A stretch of 42,132 nt of DNA from Deltaproteobacteria bacterium (lineage in GTDB: Bacteria; Myxococcota_A; UBA796; GCA-2862545), in contig REDI01000060.1 of assembly GCA_007693595.1 (NCBI GenBank), forward strand, positions 125,206 through 167,337, written 5' to 3'. Shown here in pieces: positions 10,259 through 18,549 of the stretch (positions are counted from its first letter, which is position 1; each line of letters starts with the position of its first letter). A model generated the notes under the pieces. The model did not search any database. It worked only from the letters and a program-made list of their open reading frames with translations, and was not told the DNA's origin. Both the position numbers and the translations under genes were made by a program.

Positions 10259-11008
10259 ATGCTCAACATTGTCGACCTGCGCGCGCGCGTGGGCGAGACC
10301 GAGATCCTCCATGGGATCGATCTTCAGATCCAGCCCGGTGAGGTCCACGCCATCATGGGGCCCAACGGCTCGGGCAAGTCCACCTTGGGCAAGGTGCTCG
10401 CGGGGCTCGAAGACTTCGAGGTCACCGGCGGGCAGATCTCCTACCAGGGCGAAGATCTGCTGGATCTCTCGATCGAAGAACGGGCCCAGAAAGGGATCTT
10501 CCTCGGCTTTCAGTATCCTATCGAGATCCCGGGTGTCTCGAACGACTACTTTCTCAAGACCGCGCTCAACGCGCAGCGCAAGGCCCGCGGGGAAGAAGAG
10601 GTCGGCACGGCCGACTTCCTGCGGCAGCTCAAGGAAGCCATGGCCCTCCTCGAGATGGACAAGCGCTATCGGAAGCGCTTCGTCAATGTCGGGTTCTCGG
10701 GCGGCGAGAAGAAGCGGAACGAGATCCTCCAGCTTCTCATGCTCAAGCCCGACTTCGCGGTCCTGGACGAGACGGACTCTGGGCTCGACATCGACGCGTT
10801 GCAGGTCGTGGCGAAAGGCGTGAACGCCTTGCGAGGTGCGGGTCGGGCCTTCCTCCTGATCACCCACTACGAGCGCTTGCTTCGCTACATCGAGCCCGAT
10901 CACGTGCACGTCCTGGTCGAGGGTCGAATCGTGCGATCGGGCGGGAAGGACTTGGCAGACGAGCTAGAGTCTTCCGGGTACACCGAGTATGGCGAGGAGG
11001 CCCGGTGA
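10259..11008 (+). CDS. sufC: Fe-S assembly ATPase SufC
   Basis: A 249-residue ABC-type ATPase that powers conformational change in the SufBCD scaffold; it is cytosolic and not a transporter. All nucleotide motifs are intact: Walker A GPNGSGKST near residue 36, the family-specific SGGEKKRNEILQ signature and Walker B FAVLDETDSGLDIDAL, with the switch His in LLITHYERLL. SufC is recognised by the SGGEKKRNE signature and by the VLDETDSGLD motif. Its stop overlaps the GTG start of sufD (GTGA), so the two are translationally coupled. Confidence 0.97.
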   Translation: MLNIVDLRARVGETEILHGIDLQIQPGEVHAIMGPNGSGKSTLGKVLAGLEDFEVTGGQISYQGEDLLDLSIEERAQKGIFLGFQYPIEIPGVSNDYFLKTALNAQRKARGEEEVGTADFLRQLKEAMALLEMDKRYRKRFVNVGFSGGEKKRNEILQLLMLKPDFAVLDETDSGLDIDALQVVAKGVNALRGAGRAFLLITHYERLLRYIEPDHVHVLVEGRIVRSGGKDLADELESSGYTEYGEEAR

Positions 11009-12369
11009 TCGAGTCTCTTCAGCGCAGCCACGAGGCGTGGATCACGCAGTCCCCTGAGTCCGCCTGGGCCCGCGACCTGCGTCGTCGGAGCCTCGAAGCC
11101 TTCCACGAGGTCGGTCTCCCCGACAAAAAGCTCGAAGGGTGGCGGTACTCGAGCACGGCCAAGCTCGCCCGTCAGGCCTACGTGCACGACGCAGGGCCCC
11201 TCTTCGAGGCTCTGGCGGGGGAGTTGGCGGGGCGCCACGCCCTCGGCGGGGCGTGCGCCGAAGTGGTGATCGTCAACGGGCAGCTCGCCACGGGGCTGTC
11301 CCGGCTCTCTTCCCTCCCCGAGGGGGTCGAGGTGACCTCGTTGGGCGATCTGCTCGCAAGCGACGAGGCGGCGCTGGTAGCGCGCCTTGATCCGACCGCT
11401 TGGCCGTCCCGTCCCGACGCCTCTCGCGGGGGGGTGCCCGCGGGAAATCTCGCGCCAGACCGAGGCTTCGATGCGTTGAATACGGCCTTCTTGCAGGGCG
11501 GGGTCCACGTGCAGATCGCGTCGGGGGTCGAACTCGATGCGCCCCTCCAGATCCTGCTCATCAGCGTCGGCGAGGGGGCGCCCAACGCGAGCCACGCCCG
11601 CGTGTTGGTCACCTGCGGTCGCGGGAGCTCGGCGGAGCTCGTCGAGCGTCACGTCGGCCTCGGCAGCGAGCCGTCTTTGGTCAACGTGCTCACCGACCTC
11701 GAGCTGCACGAGGGCTCGTCCCTCGGCCATCACCTCTGGCGGCTCCAGGGCGAACACGCGACCCACATCGGCCATGTGCGCGCTTCGGTGGGCCGCGATG
11801 CTCGCTTCAAGAGCCACACCGCCTGGCTTGGGGCTCAGTGGGTTCGTAACGACCTCGACATCCGCTTCATCGGCGAGGGGGCCGAGGCGCTCGCGACCGG
11901 GATCACGGTGGTTGATGGGAAGCGCCACGTCGACAACCACACCTGGCTTCGTCACGAGGTCCCTCACTGTACCAGCCGCGAGATCTACAAGGCGATCGCC
12001 GCCGATCGGGCCACGTCGGTCTTCGACGGCCAGATCGCGATCGCCCCGCACGCCGCGCGCACTCACGCCGAACTTACCAGCAACAACCTCCAGCTCTCGG
12101 AGCGGGCGACCATCTTCGCCAGACCTCAGCTCGAAATCTTCAATGACGACGTGGTGGCGGCGCACGGGTGTACGGTGGGCCAGCTCCCCGAAGAGCCGTT
12201 GACCTACCTACGCACCCGAGGGGTCCCCTTGGCGCAGGCGCGCGCCCTGCTCACCCGAGGCTTCGTGCTCGATATGCTCGCCGAGATCGAGCACGAAGAC
12301 CTGCGTGAGCAGACCGGGCGCTGGGTCCGCGAGGCGCTGGATCGCCTCTTTGGCGAGGGGGCTGCTTGA
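11005..12369 (+). CDS. sufD: Fe-S cluster assembly protein SufD
   Basis: A 454-residue SufD, the SufB paralogue that completes the SufBC2D complex and helps with iron entry. The N-terminal part has the SufD hallmark KKLEGWRYSSTAKL, and the beta-helix core and C-terminal helices match the family, for example TSVFDGQIAIAPHAARTHAE and ERATIFARPQLEIFNDDVVA, followed by HGCTVGQL. The start is GTG at 11005 inside the sufC stop, and the end overlaps the TTG start of sufS. The tight overlaps suggest equimolar production. Confidence 0.96.
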   Translation: MIESLQRSHEAWITQSPESAWARDLRRRSLEAFHEVGLPDKKLEGWRYSSTAKLARQAYVHDAGPLFEALAGELAGRHALGGACAEVVIVNGQLATGLSRLSSLPEGVEVTSLGDLLASDEAALVARLDPTAWPSRPDASRGGVPAGNLAPDRGFDALNTAFLQGGVHVQIASGVELDAPLQILLISVGEGAPNASHARVLVTCGRGSSAELVERHVGLGSEPSLVNVLTDLELHEGSSLGHHLWRLQGEHATHIGHVRASVGRDARFKSHTAWLGAQWVRNDLDIRFIGEGAEALATGITVVDGKRHVDNHTWLRHEVPHCTSREIYKAIAADRATSVFDGQIAIAPHAARTHAELTSNNLQLSERATIFARPQLEIFNDDVVAAHGCTVGQLPEEPLTYLRTRGVPLAQARALLTRGFVLDMLAEIEHEDLREQTGRWVREALDRLFGEGAA

Positions 12370-13583
12370 GTCTCGATCTGGCCGTGATCCGAGCGCAGTT
12401 TCCGGCGCTGCATCAGCAGGTGAACGGCGAGCCGTTGGTCTACCTTGACAACGCGGCGTCGTCGCAGGTCTGCCGGGCCTCGATCGAGGCGGTCCGGACC
12501 TTCGAGGAGCAAGACAAGAGCAATGTTCACCGCGGGGTCCACACGCTGGCGCAGCGTGCGACCTCAGCCATGGAGGCGGGGCGGGAGCAGGTCGCGCGCT
12601 TCTTGGGGGCTCGCAGCTCCGACGAGATCGTGTTCACCCGTGGCACCACCGAGGCGATCAATCTGGTGGCGGGCACGCTCGGTCAGTCCTTCGTCGAGGG
12701 CGACGAGGTCCTGATCACCCACATGGAGCACCACAGCAACATTGTTCCTTGGCAGCTCCTGGCCCGGCAGCGGGGGATCGTGCTCAAGGTGGCGCCCATC
12801 GACGACCGCGGGGTGCTCGACCTCGCCGCGCTGGTGGGGCTCATCGGGCCGCGCACCCGGCTGGTCTCGGTGGTTCAGACCTCCAACACCCTGGGCACGC
12901 GCAACCCCGTGGCCGAGATCGTTCGCGCAGCGCACGACGCGGGGGTGCCAGTCCTCCTCGATGGGGCCCAGGCAGCGCCGCACGAGGCCGTCGATGTCGC
13001 AGCTCTCGGCTGCGACTTCTACGCCTTCAGCGGTCATAAGGTCTGCGGTCCAACGGGGATCGGGGTGCTCTATGGCCGCCGCGAGCTGCTCGCGGAGCTG
13101 CCGCCCTGGCAAGGGGGGGGGGACATGATCGAGCGGGTCTCTTTTCAGGGCACCACCTTCGCCGAGCCTCCAGCGCGCTTTGAGGCGGGGACCCCGAATA
13201 TCAGCGGGATCATCGGCCTGGGAGCCGCCTGCGACTACCTGCGCGGGGTAGGCTTCGACGCCATCGCGCAGTGGGAGGCCGAGCTCCTCGACGCCGCGAC
13301 CCAGGTCCTCCAGGCCGTGCCTGGTCTCCGCATGATCGGCACCGCCCCCGACAAGGCCTCGGTCTGCTCCTTCGTCCTCGAGGGAGCGCCCGCAGCCGAC
13401 ATCGGGACTCTGCTCGACATGCAAGGGGTCGCGGTCCGGGCCGGGCACCACTGCACCGAGCCCCTGATGGAACGGCTCGGCGTACCCGCGACCGCCCGCG
13501 CAAGCTTCGCCTTCTATAACACCATGGACGATGTCGAGGCCCTCGGTCGAGGGCTCCACAAGGTCCGCAAGATTCTCGGGTAG
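12366..13583 (+). CDS. sufS: Cysteine desulfurase SufS
   Basis: A 405-residue PLP-dependent cysteine desulfurase that takes sulfur from cysteine as an enzyme-bound persulfide for the SufBCD scaffold. The PLP lysine is K225 in FSGHKVCGP, and the active-site cysteine is C363 in the class II motif RAGHHC. Cofactor-site landmarks include THMEHHSNIVPW near residue 118 and LLDGAQAAPH near 197. The start is TTG 12366, overlapping the sufD stop (TTGA). Class II desulfurases normally need SufE or SufU as sulfur acceptor; neither is encoded in this window. Confidence 0.96.
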   Translation: MSLDLAVIRAQFPALHQQVNGEPLVYLDNAASSQVCRASIEAVRTFEEQDKSNVHRGVHTLAQRATSAMEAGREQVARFLGARSSDEIVFTRGTTEAINLVAGTLGQSFVEGDEVLITHMEHHSNIVPWQLLARQRGIVLKVAPIDDRGVLDLAALVGLIGPRTRLVSVVQTSNTLGTRNPVAEIVRAAHDAGVPVLLDGAQAAPHEAVDVAALGCDFYAFSGHKVCGPTGIGVLYGRRELLAELPPWQGGGDMIERVSFQGTTFAEPPARFEAGTPNISGIIGLGAACDYLRGVGFDAIAQWEAELLDAATQVLQAVPGLRMIGTAPDKASVCSFVLEGAPAADIGTLLDMQGVAVRAGHHCTEPLMERLGVPATARASFAFYNTMDDVEALGRGLHKVRKILG

Positions 13584-13587
13584 AGCC

Positions 13588-14343
13588 ATGGGTCTCCGCA
13601 CCACCGTCCGCACGCGCGCCAAGCAAGCCTGGGAGCGCATCCTTCACCGCTTGAGCCTCTCGGGTCCCGTCGAGGAGCGCTGGGGTCGCACCCCAGCCTG
13701 GCCGCCCAAGGTCATGGGCGAGCCCGAGGGGGCGCGCGCGCCGGCCCTGCACCCCCTCGACCGGGTCATGGCGGGTCTGCCCACCCTCCCGCCGGCGGAA
13801 CGCGCCGCTGCGTCGTCGCCGCAGACTCCGACTGTTCCCGCGGCGTCGTCCCCGACCGGGGGCGCCATCGACGACTTTGGGACCAACTTCCCCTGGGGTA
13901 GCGTGGCCCAGCCGATGCATCTTCCCGAGCCCTCGCCTGCCGATCGGGACGCCCCCTCTCCGAGCCAGGCCTCTCCCGAGGCCCCTCCGCCCAAGGAGCT
14001 TCCTCCCGTGGGCGAGCCCGCCTCCGACGAGGAGCGCTCCTCGATCCGAGAAGGCGTCCTCGAGGCTCTTCAGACCATCTACGACCCCGAGATCCCGGTC
14101 GATATCTACGCCTTGGGCCTCATCTACGACGTCGACGTCAAGGAGACCCGCGACGTCGAGATCCGCATGACCCTCACCTCACCGAACTGTCCGGCTGCTC
14201 AGTCCTTACCTGGCGAGGTCGAGGTGAAGTCCGCTGGGATCCAAGGGGTGCGCAGCGCGATGGTGGACATCGTGTGGGACCCGCCTTGGGGGCCGGAGCG
14301 TATGAGCGAAGAAGCCCGACTCGAGCTCAACATTGACTACTGA
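13588..14343 (+). CDS. sufT: SufT-like MIP18 (DUF59) protein with long Pro-rich N terminus
   Basis: A 251-residue protein whose last ~100 residues are a MIP18/DUF59 domain: REGVLEALQTIYDPEIPVDI, then YALGLIYDVDV, TLTSPNCPAAQSLPGEV with the conserved cysteine, and VWDPPWGPERMSEEARLEL. SufT-type proteins assist maturation or delivery of Fe-S clusters. The remaining ~150 N-terminal residues are rich in Pro, Ala and Ser, carry a basic start (MGLRTTVRTRAKQAWERIL) and include an IDDFGTNFPWG segment. They match no domain I recognise and are much longer than in stand-alone SufT (about 100-110 residues). The ATG at 13588 lies 4 nt after the sufS stop; an in-frame start at 13531 inside sufS is less likely. 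Last gene of the SUF operon. Confidence 0.88.
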   Translation: MGLRTTVRTRAKQAWERILHRLSLSGPVEERWGRTPAWPPKVMGEPEGARAPALHPLDRVMAGLPTLPPAERAAASSPQTPTVPAASSPTGGAIDDFGTNFPWGSVAQPMHLPEPSPADRDAPSPSQASPEAPPPKELPPVGEPASDEERSSIREGVLEALQTIYDPEIPVDIYALGLIYDVDVKETRDVEIRMTLTSPNCPAAQSLPGEVEVKSAGIQGVRSAMVDIVWDPPWGPERMSEEARLELNIDY

Positions 14344-14408
14344 GTGCGCCGGCGCGATCCCTTGGCGGCGGTCCGCGATCGCGCGTGTCGTGGGTCGGCT
14401 CGCGGTGC

Positions 14409-14813
14409 TCATCGCACCAGGATGAGGCAGGGGATAGCCAGCGCCAAGAGCAAGGGCCCAAGTCCCACCAGGAGCAGGTAGGTCCCCTCGTAGCGGAGCC
14501 CCCCAGCGACGGCTCGACTCGGCTCGATCTCCCAGGTCGTGGCCCGCATGCGGCTGCGTGCGGACATCGCGAGCACACCCAGGACGAGGAAGTAGAGCGC
14601 GAGCAGGCTCACTGGAACGAGGATCACCAGATAATTCAGCGTGCCTGCACCTGGTGGGGTGGCGCGCTGCGCGAAGACGAAGCCGTTGAGCAGCGCCCAT
14701 GGCGCGGCCAAGACATGCACGATCCCGAGCAGGAGCAGGAAGGTGGCCCGTCGCTTGAAGGCTTGGGTGATACGCTCGTTTGGCGAGGGCGCGGTGGGGG
14801 CTTGATCCGACAT
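14409..14813 (-). CDS. Small membrane protein
   Basis: A 134-residue protein of unknown function with a short polar N terminus and at least three strong hydrophobic segments: near residues 24-48 (FLLLLGIVHVLAAPWALL), 59-85 (YLVILVPVSLLALYFLVLGV) and the C-terminal 110-133 (YLLLVGLGPLLLALAIPCLI). It overlaps the upstream gene by one base (TGATG), so the two membrane proteins probably form a unit. It converges on the SUF operon with a 65-bp gap. No family was recognised. Confidence 0.65.
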   Translation of the reverse strand: MSDQAPTAPSPNERITQAFKRRATFLLLLGIVHVLAAPWALLNGFVFAQRATPPGAGTLNYLVILVPVSLLALYFLVLGVLAMSARSRMRATTWEIEPSRAVAGGLRYEGTYLLLVGLGPLLLALAIPCLILVR

Positions 14814-15169
14814 CAGACCCCCCAGAGCGTGAGGGAGAGCGCGGCCTGAAGCAAGAGCACCACCGGAAGGAAGAGGAGGTAGAGATAAGGGGATCGCTGG
14901 GACCAGCGCAGCACGGGCGCGCTCTTGTGCGCGGTGAAGACCGCGAGCCCGCCGTGGATAAAGAGGAGGATCGCGGCGACGAGGGCGAACAGGATGGTCA
15001 AGCCGCCGAAGAGGCTCGGCCCGGTCGTGAGCATCAGGCCTGCTCCGCCGAGTGACGCGATCAGCATTCCGACCGCACCGACGAGGGTCATGATGCCGTA
15101 GCTGCGGATCGCACGGTGCATGGTTTCGAGGCTATCTTCTTGCAGCATCGCAGGGTCGGAGGAGGTCAT
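14813..15169 (-). CDS. Small membrane protein
   Basis: A 118-residue protein of unknown function. After a polar N terminus (about 20 residues) it has three predicted membrane segments: IMTLVGAVGMLIASLGGAGL, the LFGGLTILFALVAAILLFIH region and LYLLFLPVVLLLQAALSL. It is coupled to the next gene by a one-base stop-start overlap. It sits 85 nt downstream of the helical-repeat protein gene on the same strand, so they could share a transcript. The role is unknown. Confidence 0.65.
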   Translation of the reverse strand: MTSSDPAMLQEDSLETMHRAIRSYGIMTLVGAVGMLIASLGGAGLMLTTGPSLFGGLTILFALVAAILLFIHGGLAVFTAHKSAPVLRWSQRSPYLYLLFLPVVLLLQAALSLTLWGV

Positions 15170-15254
15170 GGGGAGTCCTGTGCTGAGCGGCGAGGGTCTA
15201 AGGGTTGGGTCTCATGACGTCAAGGGAGCCCGCGTGCAGGCGCACCTTGGCGCT

Positions 15255-17105
15255 TCAGGGCTGAAACGCCTCGGGAGGCATGCTGTCGAGGACCTTCTGG
15301 ATGCCCATCAGGTTGTGTTGCACGTTGTCGACCCGGATCTCGTTGTTGTAGACGGTGGTGCGCACGCCCCCGTGCACGCGGTCTCGCTGCGAGATGTAGA
15401 ACATGTCGACGTCGTCCTTGAAGGTGAGCTGCATGATGCTGCGTAGCGCGCGCAGGATCGCTCGTCGGTATCGCTCCGCGCGATCCGTCTCGTCGAGCGC
15501 CCGCGCGAGCCGCCAAGCGTCGATCAGGCCCTCGATGTAGACCCCGGTCGCGGAGGCGTGGGGCGGGCCGAAGGGGCGCTTGGGGTCGTAGAACCGGCCC
15601 ATCGTGTCGGGGAAGCGCTCTTGCTCCTCCCACTGCTGCACTTCGAGCAGCCAGTCGTTCATCTCGAAGGTCCACGCCGCGAGGTCCGGATCTTGAGTCT
15701 GGCCCCACACCTTGACGTAGGCCTGGGTATGCCATGGGATAAAGGCTGGGTTTCGGTTGCTCAGGTGCCACTCACGGTAGTGGGCGACGCTCTTGTGGAA
15801 GCGGTCGAGCAGCTCAGGATCGGGGGCCGCCTCGAGGCGGAAGGCCCAGTAGAGGAGCGCCTCGCCGGGGTAGAAGTTGTGGTTATCGTCTCGGTCGGGG
15901 CGGTAGAAGGTCTTGAAGCGGCCGTCGGGTCGCCAGAGGTGTAGGGTGGTGCGGTACAAGGCCTCTTCCGTCTCGGCCCAGCGGTCGCGGTCGCGGTGCT
16001 CGAGCATGGCGAGGGCTGCGAGGGCGACGGCGCCGAGCTTGACCTTGGTGCCACCTTCGACGATCAGGCCCAGATCTCCGTCCACCTCGTAGAACTGTTC
16101 GAGGTTGTACGCGATGTTCTGATCGACCTTCTGCCAGAGCTCCTCGTCGTCGGCCCGGTGGGCGGCGCGCACGAGGGCGACGGTAGCCATCCACTGTCGG
16201 ATCATGTTGTTGGCGGAAGACTCCTTGCCCGAGCTCGGCCAGTACTTGTAGGTCTGGCGTCCATCGGGGTGGAGGCTTCGCGTCATCCAGTCGGTGTGGA
16301 GCTGCGCGAGCTCGGCGATGGCGGAGGGGGTGACCTGGTCGAGGGGGACCACGCGGTTGCCGCGGTACATGCGGATCGCCGGCGAGGGCTCGTTGAGTTG
16401 TATGAGGAGCTGATCGGCTTCGAACTGACGAATAATGAGATCGGACGGGTCTTCGGGGATGGCGTGGGGGTTGCGGCGGGCCCACACCTGGACCGTCTTC
16501 TTGAAGTCACGGTTGGTCGCGAGCATCTCCGTTGGGCCGATGCGTTCGGGCTCCCCCCTGCCGAGGAGCTCGATCCCCTTCAGTCCTCGGTGGACGTTGG
16601 TATAGGCAGCGCGATGCGCGGAAGGGTCGAGGGTGGTGAAGCCATGGGCGAGGTTGAGCTCGAGGGTGTCGACGGGGCGCTCGCCCACCTCGGCGCGGAG
16701 TGCTTCGATCACCGCGATCAAGGCTTGCCCCTGCTCGGCGTGGGCGCCCCATCGGGCGCCGTGGCTCAACCCGGCCTCGCGGGCGTTGGCGTAGACCGCG
16801 CCGCGCCCCTCCAGGCCTTCGGGGAGGCGATCGAGCGACCAGGGCTCCCCTCGCCAGGCGGCCCGGATCAGATCCGCGAGGGGCTGGAGCGCCGGATCGG
16901 GCAGGGGGTTGCGCGGCGGGATGTCTTCGGCCCAGGCCTCGAGACCCAGCTCTGGCCGCGGCGCGGCATCGACCGCCGGTTCGGGCCTGGGGGGGGACCA
17001 CGGAACGAAGGCGAGGCCGGCGAGGATGCCTCCGAGGAGCACCACGACAACCACGAGGGTCCAGCGGGAAACGAGTGGGCCGGGGCTCGGGGAGGGTTCG
17101 GTCAT
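15255..17105 (-). CDS. Membrane-anchored protein with alpha/alpha-toroid-like domain
   Basis: A 616-residue protein. Residues 14-36 form one N-terminal membrane anchor (WTLVVVVVLLGGILAGLAF), followed by a Pro-rich linker, so the bulk is probably periplasmic. An N-terminal alpha/beta region (about 70-250) includes ARGLKGIE-like sequence and is not assigned. From about residue 285 there are repeated helical pairs (NNMIRQWMATVALVRAAHR, GAVALAALAMLEHRD, GEALLYWAFRLEAA) with aromatic and acidic loops, as in six-hairpin or N-acylglucosamine-epimerase-type toroids. The HNFYPGEALLYW and TGVYIEGLIDAW motifs would line such a pocket. A polysaccharide-related role is possible but not shown. The start overlaps the esterase gene stop as ATGA. 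Confidence 0.6.
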   Translation of the reverse strand: MTEPSPSPGPLVSRWTLVVVVVLLGGILAGLAFVPWSPPRPEPAVDAAPRPELGLEAWAEDIPPRNPLPDPALQPLADLIRAAWRGEPWSLDRLPEGLEGRGAVYANAREAGLSHGARWGAHAEQGQALIAVIEALRAEVGERPVDTLELNLAHGFTTLDPSAHRAAYTNVHRGLKGIELLGRGEPERIGPTEMLATNRDFKKTVQVWARRNPHAIPEDPSDLIIRQFEADQLLIQLNEPSPAIRMYRGNRVVPLDQVTPSAIAELAQLHTDWMTRSLHPDGRQTYKYWPSSGKESSANNMIRQWMATVALVRAAHRADDEELWQKVDQNIAYNLEQFYEVDGDLGLIVEGGTKVKLGAVALAALAMLEHRDRDRWAETEEALYRTTLHLWRPDGRFKTFYRPDRDDNHNFYPGEALLYWAFRLEAAPDPELLDRFHKSVAHYREWHLSNRNPAFIPWHTQAYVKVWGQTQDPDLAAWTFEMNDWLLEVQQWEEQERFPDTMGRFYDPKRPFGPPHASATGVYIEGLIDAWRLARALDETDRAERYRRAILRALRSIMQLTFKDDVDMFYISQRDRVHGGVRTTVYNNEIRVDNVQHNLMGIQKVLDSMPPEAFQP

Positions 17106-18454
17106 CGGTCCCTACAGGTCGAGAGGAAGGCGGTCGCGGCGTCGCGAGGAGACAGATCTGCGCACAGCTCGCGGCAGAGGGTCGCGCCCGGGGCCTTCGA
17201 ACAACATTGGTCGAGCCGCTGAATCACGGGAAGCGCGCCCTGAAGGCCCGGCAAACAGGGGGTGGGGGCGTCGAGCTCCCCGAGGCAGGTACGGAGCGCG
17301 CGATCCTCGTCACGGGCTGCGGCCTCGCAGCGCGAGACGCACTCCGTACAGCCCTTCGCCGTCAGGCCCAGGCGCCCGAGGTGAGGGGCCATCACGGGGC
17401 CGACCGTAGCGTTGCCCAAGAGGCACCGCGCAGCGGTATCGCAGAAGGTGGCGCAAGGCGTGGATCCGGCGTGGGGACAGGTCGGTGCCGGGGCTGGGCC
17501 GGGGAGGGGGGCTGCGGTGGCGCGGCACGTCGCGACCCCCGCTCGGTCGGGCAGGTTGGCGGTGGGGCCTTCGAGGAGGAGGGAGATGAAGTCTTCGTTC
17601 AGCGCGCTCAGCCAGGCGTGCCCGCGATCGTGGCCAACGCAGTGGATCTGCGAGACCTCGGGGGAGGCCGCGTAGCGCTGCGAGGCCATCGCCCCCTGCT
17701 CGGCGAAGGAGAAGCCTTGGATCTCGGTGCCACTGGGGGTCCTTCCGGTGTAGACGTCGTTCTCTCCCCCCCAGGTCACGATGACGTTCATCGGGGCGAG
17801 CTTGTGGTTCCGATCGCCCGTGAGCTCGAAGAGACCGGAGGCGACGATCCCGCCCGCGAAGCGCTCCGAACGCGCCTGGAGGACCCGGTTCGTGAAGATG
17901 CCGCCCGCGGAGTGGCCGGCGACGAAGAGGCGATCCGGGTCGAGCGCGAGGCGCTCAGAGAGGCAGTCGACCAGCCGATCCACCAAGGCGAGGTCGGGGT
18001 TGGGGCGCTCGTCGTCAGGGGGGCGGAGGGCATCCCAGACGGGCCAGATCTGGCCGTGCCCGACCGCGTCGGGGGCGACGACGACGAAGCCGGCGCGGAC
18101 GAAGCGGTCGAGCTTCGCGCGGCGGAGGAAGGCCGATCCGTTCTCGGTGGTGCCGTGCAGCGCGATCAAGAGGGGCCGGGGCCCCTCTTGGGTCGGCAGC
18201 AGCAGGTGGAAGCTCCGCCGTGCATCGTCGACTTCGAAGCCCGTGTGCTGCCCGGTGCCTAGATCGCGGGCGGCGAAGGCGGCGGGGCAGGCGCTCTGGG
18301 CGGCGCCTGGTGTGGATACCGGCGCTGCGCTTTGAGGCCCGACCGGCCCGACCGGCCCGACCGGCCCGACCGGCCCGACCGGCCCGACCGGCTCGGCAGG
18401 GGAGCACGCGAACAGCGTGAAGGCGGCGAGGAGCGAAGGGATCTTGCGGTGCAT
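17102..18454 (-). CDS. Secreted esterase lipoprotein (PHB depolymerase/LpqC-like)
   Basis: A 450-residue lipoprotein. ATG 18454 is preferred over an in-frame GTG at 18463 because AGGTG lies six bases before it. The signal peptide ends in LFAC with C17. A (GPV)n linker follows at about residues 22-40. Residues 65-320 are an alpha/beta hydrolase of the polyhydroxybutyrate-depolymerase/feruloyl-esterase type, with oxyanion region LLIALHGTTENG, nucleophile S182 in GHSAGG and a late His in HDRGHAW. The last ~130 residues hold about fifteen cysteines and probably form a disulfide-rich extracellular domain. The likely substrate is an ester polymer or acylated polysaccharide, but that is unproven. 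Confidence 0.78.
   Translation of the reverse strand: MHRKIPSLLAAFTLFACSPAEPVGPVGPVGPVGPVGPVGPQSAAPVSTPGAAQSACPAAFAARDLGTGQHTGFEVDDARRSFHLLLPTQEGPRPLLIALHGTTENGSAFLRRAKLDRFVRAGFVVVAPDAVGHGQIWPVWDALRPPDDERPNPDLALVDRLVDCLSERLALDPDRLFVAGHSAGGIFTNRVLQARSERFAGGIVASGLFELTGDRNHKLAPMNVIVTWGGENDVYTGRTPSGTEIQGFSFAEQGAMASQRYAASPEVSQIHCVGHDRGHAWLSALNEDFISLLLEGPTANLPDRAGVATCRATAAPLPGPAPAPTCPHAGSTPCATFCDTAARCLLGNATVGPVMAPHLGRLGLTAKGCTECVSRCEAAARDEDRALRTCLGELDAPTPCLPGLQGALPVIQRLDQCCSKAPGATLCRELCADLSPRDAATAFLSTCRDR
18336..18389. repeat. Nine-base tandem repeat, six perfect copies
   Basis: Six identical copies of GGCCCGACC in a row within the esterase gene. They encode the Gly-Pro-Val linker directly after the lipidated cysteine. 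Length changes by whole units would keep the frame and alter linker length only. Confidence 0.95.
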
Positions 18455-18549
18455 CGTTCGCACCTAACCCGTCGGGCCCTTCTGGCTGCCCCGCGGTTGG
18501 AGCGGTACGCCTCGGATCGATTAGATGAGTGGGACACCCCGGAGCTCCG

